Made by a program: the position numbers and the translations under genes. From the NCBI RefSeq assembly GCF_013408305.1, contig NZ_JACBZS010000001.1:868001-932000 (forward strand): a stretch of DNA of 64,000 nucleotides, read 5' to 3'. Positions 59,189-64,000 of this stretch are shown one piece after another. The notes under the pieces were generated by a model, which saw nothing but the letters and a program-made list of their open reading frames with translations, ran no database searches and was not told where the DNA came from. Position 1 is the first letter of the stretch; the number at the start of each line of letters is the position of its first letter. The DNA comes from Naumannella cuiyingiana (lineage in GTDB: Bacteria > Actinomycetota > Actinomycetes > Propionibacteriales > Propionibacteriaceae).

Positions 59189-59916
59189 TTCAGCGAGAAC
59201 ACCTCGAAGGTGGCCGCGTACCGGGTGCCGAGCCGTTCGCCCGCCGCCGCTGCCAGATCGCGCAGGAAGGCATCGGGATCGAAGTCGGCCGAGCCGAGCC
59301 CGTCGAGATAGGCGCGATGCTCCCGCAACGAGGCCACCCCCGCGTCGAGCGACTCGGTGACGTCGACCGCGTGACCGGCTTCGGGCGAGCCGGCGGCCCA
59401 GACCTGGCGTACCCCGTCCCAGCGCTCCAGGCCGTCGGTCAGTTGCTCGGTGAAGATCCAGCGGTTGCCCGCATCGCGGCCGGCGTCCAGGGTGGCGCGA
59501 CCGGTGGCGATGTGATCGGCCTGGTTGGTGATCCCGCCGGGCCAGGTGAGGCGGAAGCTGTTGGTGATCACGATCTCCGGCCGCTTCTCGCGGATCACCC
59601 GGGCGATGGCGCCGCGCAGCGCGAGCCCGTACTCCAAGGCCCCGTCCCGCAGCCCGAGGAAGGTCACGTCGTCCACCCCGACCGCCGCACAGGAGGCGCG
59701 CTGCTCGGTCTCCCGGACTCCCCTCGCCTCGTCGGGGTCCATCCCGTCGATGCCCGCCTCGCCCCTGGTCACCAGGCAGTAGGCGATCTCCTTGCCCTGC
59801 CCCGTCCAGCGCGCCACCGCCGACGCCGAGCCGTACTCCATGTCGTCGGGGTGGGCGACGACCGCCAGCGCCCGTTGCCAGTCCTCGTCCACGGCCTGCA
59901 GCATCGCCTCGCTCAT
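59185..59916 (-). CDS. PIG-L/LmbE-family deacetylase
   Basis: A 243-aa zinc-dependent deacetylase-fold protein. The metal motif is VVAHPDDMEYG (AHPDDxE), with ITNSFRL and NQADHIATGRATLDA (HxxT metal and catalytic His region) later. The family includes MshB and mycothiol conjugate amidase, and enzymes acting on N-acetyl-sugars. The short length and lack of other mycothiol genes nearby leave the substrate open. ATG 59916 follows TAGCGT by 7 nt, so the operon transcript is leaderless. Confidence 0.85.
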   Translation of the reverse strand: MSEAMLQAVDEDWQRALAVVAHPDDMEYGSASAVARWTGQGKEIAYCLVTRGEAGIDGMDPDEARGVRETEQRASCAAVGVDDVTFLGLRDGALEYGLALRGAIARVIREKRPEIVITNSFRLTWPGGITNQADHIATGRATLDAGRDAGNRWIFTEQLTDGLERWDGVRQVWAAGSPEAGHAVDVTESLDAGVASLREHRAYLDGLGSADFDPDAFLRDLAAAAGERLGTRYAATFEVFSLK

Positions 59917-59923
59917 GCCGAAC

Positions 59924-59929
59924 ACGCTA
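59924..59929 (-). promoter_or_regulatory. -10 box of the PIG-L operon (leaderless)
   Basis: Minus strand TAGCGT, 7 nt, then ATG 59916. Confidence 0.6.
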
Positions 59930-59950
59930 ACCCGCGCCCCGGCCGGCTGG

Positions 59951-59956
59951 TAGACA
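59951..59956 (+). promoter_or_regulatory. -10 box of the tyrosine phosphatase gene (leaderless)
   Basis: TAGACA, 7 nt, then ATG 59964. It is divergent from the PIG-L promoter, with -10 boxes only 21 bp apart. Confidence 0.55.
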
Positions 59957-59963
59957 CGGGCCC

Positions 59964-60695
59964 ATGAACGTTCCGATCGAGCCGGGCCACGGTGTCCACA
60001 ACCTTCGCGATGTCGGACCGCAGCACGCCGACGGCGGCGACCTACCGGCGGGCCGGCTCTATCGTTCCGATGCCCTGCACGCCCTGAGCGAGTCCGGCGG
60101 CGACGCCGTGCGCCGCCTCGGGCTCGAGTTGATCATCGACCTGCGTGCCGACTGGGAGCGCACCGTCGACCCCAGCATCGACGGCCTCGCCGCGCGGACC
60201 GAGACGATCGACCTCGACGGCGGCGAACTGGCCGCGGCCGCGGAGCAGCACGGCATCGAGGGAATCGAACTGCTCGACGTCAACCACACGCTGCTGGAAC
60301 GGCGCGGTGCCGAGCTGGCGCAGGCGGTACGCCTGATCGCCGGCGCGGCGCCCGGCACCGTGCTCGTGCACTGCTCGGCCGGCAAGGACCGCACCGGCCT
60401 GGTGATCGGCACGGTGCTGGCCGCGCTCGGGGTCGATGCCGAGGCGATCGCCGCCGACTACGCACGCTCGGAGGAGGGTCTGGTGGGCGAATGGGCCGAG
60501 ACGACGCTCGGCCGGCTCGCGCCGCTCGGGGTGCCCGACACGCCGCGGGTGCGAGCCCTGCTCGCCGGCAGTCCGGCCGCGGTGATGATCGGTACGCTGC
60601 GCCGCCTCGACGAGCTCGGCGGCGCGCGGGCGTACCTGACGGCCAACGGGGTCAGCGCCGGCGAGCTTGCGGCGCTGCGCCGACTGCTGGACTGA
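59964..60695 (+). CDS. Tyrosine-protein phosphatase (PtpB/Y_phosphatase3-like)
   Basis: A 243-aa phosphatase. The P-loop is VHCSAGKDRTG with nucleophile Cys137 and Arg143. The N-terminus has HNLRDVG and LYRSDALHALSESGGDAVRRLGLELIIDLRAD, the layout of the bacterial PtpB/IphP-like family. There is no signal peptide evident, so it is probably cytoplasmic, although some relatives are secreted. Substrates could be phosphotyrosine or phosphoinositides. The convergent adenosine deaminase stop is 12 bp away. Confidence 0.88.
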   Translation: MNVPIEPGHGVHNLRDVGPQHADGGDLPAGRLYRSDALHALSESGGDAVRRLGLELIIDLRADWERTVDPSIDGLAARTETIDLDGGELAAAAEQHGIEGIELLDVNHTLLERRGAELAQAVRLIAGAAPGTVLVHCSAGKDRTGLVIGTVLAALGVDAEAIAADYARSEEGLVGEWAETTLGRLAPLGVPDTPRVRALLAGSPAAVMIGTLRRLDELGGARAYLTANGVSAGELAALRRLLD

Positions 60696-60707
60696 TCGCC
60701 GCGGCGG

Positions 60708-61778
60708 TCAGCGCAGGGCGGCGTACCCCGGGATGATCACGTCATCGATCAGGGCACGCCGCTCCGCCTCGGGCAGGAAGGCCTCCTCCGCGCCGTTGAT
60801 CGTGAACCGTTCGACATCGTCGAGCCCGTAGCCGAAGGCATCGGCCAACAGCGCGAACTCCCGGCTCAGGGTGGTCCGGCTCATCAGTCGGTTGTCACAA
60901 CTGATGGTGATCTTGAGGCCGGCCCGGTCGAGGGTGCGCACCGGGTGCTCGGCGATGGTCGCCGCGATGCCGGTCTGCAGATTCGACGACGGGCAGACCT
61001 CCAGCAGGATCTGTTCGTCGCGCAGGTGGCTGGCGACCTCGCCGAGCCGCAGCTCGTCGCCGTCGACCTCGATGTCCTCGATGATCCGCACTCCGTGGCC
61101 GATCCGCTGCGCGCCACACTCGCGGACGGCCTCGCGGATCGAATCCACCCCGGCGGCCTCGCCGGCGTGGATCGTGTAGCGGGCATGTGCCCGGTTCAGC
61201 AGCTCGTACGCCGCGCTGTGCCGACTCGGCGGGAAACCGTCCTCCGGGCCGGCGACATCGAAGCCGGCGACCGAGTCGTCCCGGTAGGCCACCGCCAGCT
61301 CGGCGATGGAGAGCGCGTCATCGTGGTGGCGCAGTCCGGTGATCAACTGGCGCGCGATGATCGGGCTACCCCCGGCGGCCGCGGCCGCCATCCCCTCGGC
61401 GAGGCCGTCGCGGACGGCGATCACCGCGTCCTCCTCGCTGAGCGCGCCGCGGGTGTGCTGGGCCGGCGCCCAGCGCGCCTCGGCATACACCACACCGTCC
61501 GCGGCCTGGTCGGCCACGAACTCCCGGGCGACACGCCGCAGGGCCTGCGCGGTCTGGGTCACCGCAACCGTGTGCTCGAACGTCTCCAGGTAGCGCACCA
61601 GCGATCCCGAGTCGGCCGCTGCGAAGAACCAGTCGCCGAGCGCCTCCGCGTCGCCGCCCACCGGCAGTTCGTGACCGACCTCGGCCGCGAGCTCGATCAC
61701 CGTCCCGGGCCGCAGGCCGCCGTCGAGATGATCATGTAGGGCAACCTTGGGCGCGGCGCGCAGAACGGAATCGATCAC
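60708..61778 (-). CDS. add: Adenosine deaminase
   Basis: A 356-aa zinc hydrolase converting adenosine to inosine. Metal and active-site motifs are all present: LHDHLDGGLRPGT (HxH), TIHAGEAAG (His and catalytic Glu), QRIGHGVRI (His), EVCPSSNLQTG and ISCDNRLMSRTTL, where SDDP/SDN-type Asp is found as CDNR. The length fits bacterial ADA. GTG 61778 is confirmed by TAGGCT at 6 nt. Together with the PNP operon at 46 kb, this supplies purine salvage. Confidence 0.93.
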   Translation of the reverse strand: MIDSVLRAAPKVALHDHLDGGLRPGTVIELAAEVGHELPVGGDAEALGDWFFAAADSGSLVRYLETFEHTVAVTQTAQALRRVAREFVADQAADGVVYAEARWAPAQHTRGALSEEDAVIAVRDGLAEGMAAAAAGGSPIIARQLITGLRHHDDALSIAELAVAYRDDSVAGFDVAGPEDGFPPSRHSAAYELLNRAHARYTIHAGEAAGVDSIREAVRECGAQRIGHGVRIIEDIEVDGDELRLGEVASHLRDEQILLEVCPSSNLQTGIAATIAEHPVRTLDRAGLKITISCDNRLMSRTTLSREFALLADAFGYGLDDVERFTINGAEEAFLPEAERRALIDDVIIPGYAALR

Positions 61779-61784
61779 AGCGGC

Positions 61785-61790
61785 AGCCTA
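61785..61790 (-). promoter_or_regulatory. -10 box of the adenosine deaminase gene (leaderless)
   Basis: Minus strand TAGGCT, 6 nt, then GTG 61778. Confidence 0.6.
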
Positions 61791-61936
61791 CTCGCCGCGC
61801 CGCGGCTCGGGGCGGCCTTGGCGGGTGAACCGACAACCGGGCGACCACGGGGGTGTCGCACATTGCCCCTTTGCCAGCAATTCCTACCCAGCGTGCGTAT
61901 GCTGCGCGAGGATCAGTTGGCGCAAGGAGGCACATG

Positions 61937-63484
61937 ATGGGTTTTCTCGACCGGGCACACACCATCGCCCCGGCCGGCTACAACCGCTGGCTCATTCCCC
62001 CGGCGGCGCTCGCCGTGCACCTGTGCATCGGCCAGGCGTACGCCACCAGCGTCTACAAGACCTCGCTGGTCGAACACTTCGGCTCGACCCAGACCGCGGT
62101 CGGCATCGTCTTCTCGATTGCCATCGTGATGCTCGGCCTGTCCGCGGCCGTGCTGGGCACCTGGGTCGACCGGGTCGGCCCGCGCGCGGCGATGTTCGCG
62201 GCCGCCTGTTGTTGGTCGGCGGGCTTCCTGGTCGGCGCACTCGGCATCGCGACCTCGCAGTTGTGGCTGCTCTACCTGGGCTACGGCGTGATCGGCGGCA
62301 TCGGGCTGGGTATCGGCTACATCTCGCCGGTGTCCACGCTGATCAAGTGGTTCCCCGACCGCCCGGGCCTGGCCACCGGCATGGCGATCATGGGCTTCGG
62401 CGGCGGCGCGCTGGTCGCCAGCCCGGCCGAGCGGCAGTTGATGAGCCTGTACGACCCGAACTACGACCCGACGGTGTCCGGCTCGATCGCCAACGGGTAC
62501 GCCCTGACGATGCTCTTCGTCACCCTCGGCATCGCCTACTTCGTGATCATGATGTTCGGGGTCCGGACGATCCGCGTCCCGGCGCCGGGCTGGGCGCCGG
62601 CGGGCTTCGACCCGTCGACCGTCGCCGCCAAGCCGCTTGTCTCGCGGGGCAACGTGTCGGCGACCAATGCCATCAAGACACCGCAGTTCTGGCTGCTGTG
62701 GATCGTGCTGTTCTGCAATGTCACCGCAGGCATCGGCATCCTGGAGCAGGCCAGCCCGATGATCACCGACTTCTTCCGCCAGCCGACCGGTGTCTCGTTG
62801 GTCGCCTCGGGCGCGGCCGCCGGCTTCGTCGGCCTGTTGTCGCTGTTCAACATGGCGGGCCGGTTCGGCTGGTCGACCGCCTCGGACAAGATCGGCCGCA
62901 AGCCGATCTACATGATCTATCTCGGCGTGGGCATGGTGCTGTACGCCCTGCTCGCCATGACCGGCAATCTCGCCGTCGCCTGGTTCGTGCTACTCGCCGC
63001 CATCGCGATCTCCTTCTACGGCGGCGGTTTCGCGACCATCCCGGCGTACCTGCGTGACCTGTTCGGCGTGTTCCAGGTCGGCGCGATCCACGGCCGCCTG
63101 CTCACCGCCTGGTCCGCCGCCGGCGTGGTCGGGCCGCTGATCATCAACGGCTTCCTCGACGCGCAGGGTACGCCGGGCGAGCTGACCGCCGCGGCGTACC
63201 GCCCGGCCCTGCTGACGATGGTCGGCCTGCTCGCGATCGGGTTCATCGCCAACCTGCTGGTCCGCCCGGTCAACGAACGATTCCACGAGCCCGAGGCGGC
63301 GCCGCAGACAGCGGGCGCGGCGGCCCGGGCGTCGGCCGGGCCGCAGGCAGCGGGCGCGCCCGCCGCCGCGGGGACCGGCGGCGGCACCGTGTCGCTGGTC
63401 ATCGGCTGGGGCCTGGCGATCATCCTGCTCGGCTACGGCGTGTCCCAGACCCTGATCACGGCCGCCCGGCTGTTCCTGCCCTGA
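61937..63484 (+). CDS. OFA-family MFS transporter (oxalate/formate antiporter-like)
   Basis: A 515-aa MFS protein. Twelve helices are visible. HLCIGQAYATSVYKTSL near the start and YLGYGVIGGIGLGIGYISPVSTLIKWFPDRPGLATGMAIMGFGGGAL in the first half are the OFA signature. The second half contains GRFGWSTASDKIGRKPIYMIYL. A ~40-residue Ala/Gly-rich loop (about 455-485) precedes an extra C-terminal helix. Members carry monocarboxylates such as oxalate, formate or lactate. The substrate here is unknown. AAGGAGG (61924-61930) is 6 nt before ATG 61937. ATG 61934 is an alternative. Confidence 0.88.
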   Translation: MGFLDRAHTIAPAGYNRWLIPPAALAVHLCIGQAYATSVYKTSLVEHFGSTQTAVGIVFSIAIVMLGLSAAVLGTWVDRVGPRAAMFAAACCWSAGFLVGALGIATSQLWLLYLGYGVIGGIGLGIGYISPVSTLIKWFPDRPGLATGMAIMGFGGGALVASPAERQLMSLYDPNYDPTVSGSIANGYALTMLFVTLGIAYFVIMMFGVRTIRVPAPGWAPAGFDPSTVAAKPLVSRGNVSATNAIKTPQFWLLWIVLFCNVTAGIGILEQASPMITDFFRQPTGVSLVASGAAAGFVGLLSLFNMAGRFGWSTASDKIGRKPIYMIYLGVGMVLYALLAMTGNLAVAWFVLLAAIAISFYGGGFATIPAYLRDLFGVFQVGAIHGRLLTAWSAAGVVGPLIINGFLDAQGTPGELTAAAYRPALLTMVGLLAIGFIANLLVRPVNERFHEPEAAPQTAGAAARASAGPQAAGAPAAAGTGGGTVSLVIGWGLAIILLGYGVSQTLITAARLFLP

Positions 63485-63485
63485 C

Positions 63486-63500
63486 CGGGCGCTCCGCCCG
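63486..63500. terminator. Hairpin between convergent OFA and MerR genes
   Basis: CGGGCG-CTC-CGCCCG, 6-bp perfect stem, directly after the OFA stop. Short but correctly placed. Confidence 0.5.
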
Positions 63501-63518
63501 CAAGGCCGTGCGCCGGCG

Positions 63519-63926
63519 TCAGCGGGGGTTGTCCCAGAGCCGATCGGCGGCGCCGTGCGCGAGCTGCTCGGCGTAGCTGTCGATCTTGGACCGGATCACG
63601 GCGCGGGCGGCGATCAGCTCGTCGATGTCGTGGCTGACGGCTGCCTCGTGTTCGCGCAGCAGCGCCAGCCGCTCGGCATGGTTGTCGCCGCCGTCGCGGA
63701 CCAGCGCGGCGTAGCGCCGGATCTTCTCGATCGGCATCCCCGTGTCCCGGAGCCGGGTGCACACGCCCAGCCACGACACGTCACGCTCGGCATAGCGACG
63801 CCGGCCGGCCGCGTCGCGGACGACCGGGCCGATCAGCAGGCCCTCGCGCTCGTAGAAGCGCAGCGCATCGGCGCTCAGGCCGAGCTGTTCGGCCACCTCT
63901 CCGATCGCCCGGGTCGCATCGTTCAT
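63519..63926 (-). CDS. MerR-family transcriptional regulator
   Basis: A 135-aa MerR protein. The N-terminal domain reads AIGEVAEQLGLSADALRFYEREGLL and RRRYAERDVSWLGVCTRLRDTGMPIEKIRRYAALVRDG, followed by a dimerisation helix (HAERLALLREHEAAVSHDIDELIAARAVIRSKIDSYAEQL). One Cys is present in the DNA-binding half but no metal-binding cluster. It belongs to the group often placed beside aldo/keto reductase or SDR genes. Leaderless promoter TAGTCT is 8 nt before ATG 63926. The next gene on the same strand ends just upstream. Confidence 0.88.
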   Translation of the reverse strand: MNDATRAIGEVAEQLGLSADALRFYEREGLLIGPVVRDAAGRRRYAERDVSWLGVCTRLRDTGMPIEKIRRYAALVRDGGDNHAERLALLREHEAAVSHDIDELIAARAVIRSKIDSYAEQLAHGAADRLWDNPR

Positions 63927-63934
63927 CGCCGGCC

Positions 63935-63940
63935 AGACTA
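63935..63940 (-). promoter_or_regulatory. -10 box of the MerR gene (leaderless)
   Basis: Minus strand TAGTCT, 8 nt, then ATG 63926. Confidence 0.5.
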
Positions 63941-63950
63941 GTCGCCGGGC

Positions 63951-64000
63951 TCAGGCGACGGCCGAGATCCACGGGCGGGCACGCAGGGCGGCGAAGTCGC
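63951..64000 (-). CDS. C-terminal end of a gene entering from the right edge
   Basis: On the minus strand the final 15 codons read DFAALRARPWISAVA and then TGA. The composition and codon use look coding and the stop sits 10 bp before the MerR -10 box. Too short to identify. It could be the enzyme gene accompanying the MerR regulator. Confidence 0.4.
   Translation of the reverse strand, partial: DFAALRARPWISAVA

Noticed and set aside
1-64000. Apparent excess of the palindrome TGATCA (hand count about 21 in 1-10 kb and 12 in 40-50 kb, versus under 1 per 10 kb from base composition)
   Set aside because: CGATCA is almost as frequent in the second block, and Ile ATC codons after xTG explain much of it. 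Given the GATC context the excess is about twofold in one block and none in the other, so a HIP1-like iterated motif is not supported by this window.

Overview
The window (GC roughly 70%) comes from a high-GC Actinomycetota chromosome. A member of the Propionibacteriales (Propionibacteriaceae-like) is the best guess. This rests on gene content (DprE1/DprE2 arabinan enzymes, a DUF3516 helicase, a DUF222-HNH protein, a DUF559 protein, an LpdA-type quinone reductase, an LAxTG sorting signal and a cysteine-free L33) and on many TAnnnT -10 boxes placed 6-8 nt before start codons, typical of leaderless actinobacterial genes. No rRNA, tRNA, transposase, phage gene or CRISPR array was recognised. The window is ordinary chromosome with small repeat-bearing islands.

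Layout. 1-1.1 kb: end of dprE1 and complete dprE2 (decaprenylphosphoryl-arabinose synthesis), then a decayed alpha/beta-hydrolase remnant. 1.3-6.1 kb: DUF222-HNH nuclease-like protein with an internal pentapeptide repeat, an MFS exporter, a mycothiol-type DinB-fold protein divergent from a WYL regulator. 6.1-12.6 kb: a sugar module, with a GH4 phospho-glycosidase and DeoR repressor divergent from an ABC importer (binding protein plus two permeases, no ATPase) and a PfkB kinase. 12.7-26.4 kb: glycosyltransferase, S37 peptidase, DUF3516 helicase, GH36 alpha-galactosidase, a large LuxR-family ATPase regulator divergent from a Pro-Thr-rich wall-anchored protein, and a methyltransferase. 26.5-33.0 kb: a complete six-gene Mrp (Na+/H+ antiporter) operon A(B)-C-D-E-F-G. 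33.0-41.2 kb: SDR, then an acyl-CoA carboxylase beta/acyl-CoA dehydrogenase pair divergent from a MerR regulator over an 18-bp palindrome, an ArsR/MFS divergent pair, rpmG, and a biotin carboxylase/BCCP subunit. 41.3-46.0 kb: a Cys-containing hypothetical membrane protein, GH109-type oxidoreductase, sirtuin and LpdA. 46.1-49.1 kb: nucleoside/sugar-phosphate operon (purine nucleoside phosphorylase, phosphomutase, uridine-kinase-like). 49.3-64 kb: degenerate receiver-thioredoxin-reductase fusion, BmrR-like MerR with its own operator, VOC proteins, metG-gntK, a DUF559 gene bracketed by two related palindromes, a PIG-L/APH(6)/DhaKL operon, a tyrosine phosphatase, adenosine deaminase, an OFA-family MFS transporter, a MerR regulator and the tail of one more gene.

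How the parts relate. Carbohydrate capture and phospho-sugar metabolism recur (GH4, ABC importer, PfkB, GH36, gluconokinase, DhaKL, phosphomutase). Acyl-CoA carboxylation appears as two unlinked subunit genes. Ligand-responsive regulators (WYL, DeoR, ArsR, three MerR) mostly sit divergently or next to the genes they probably control. The least explained features are structural: paired GAGTGGTCG-type intergenic repeats at two loci, palindromes flanking the DUF559 gene, tandem duplication of gene 3' ends including the stop codon at two loci, and two independent in-frame 15-bp repeats.
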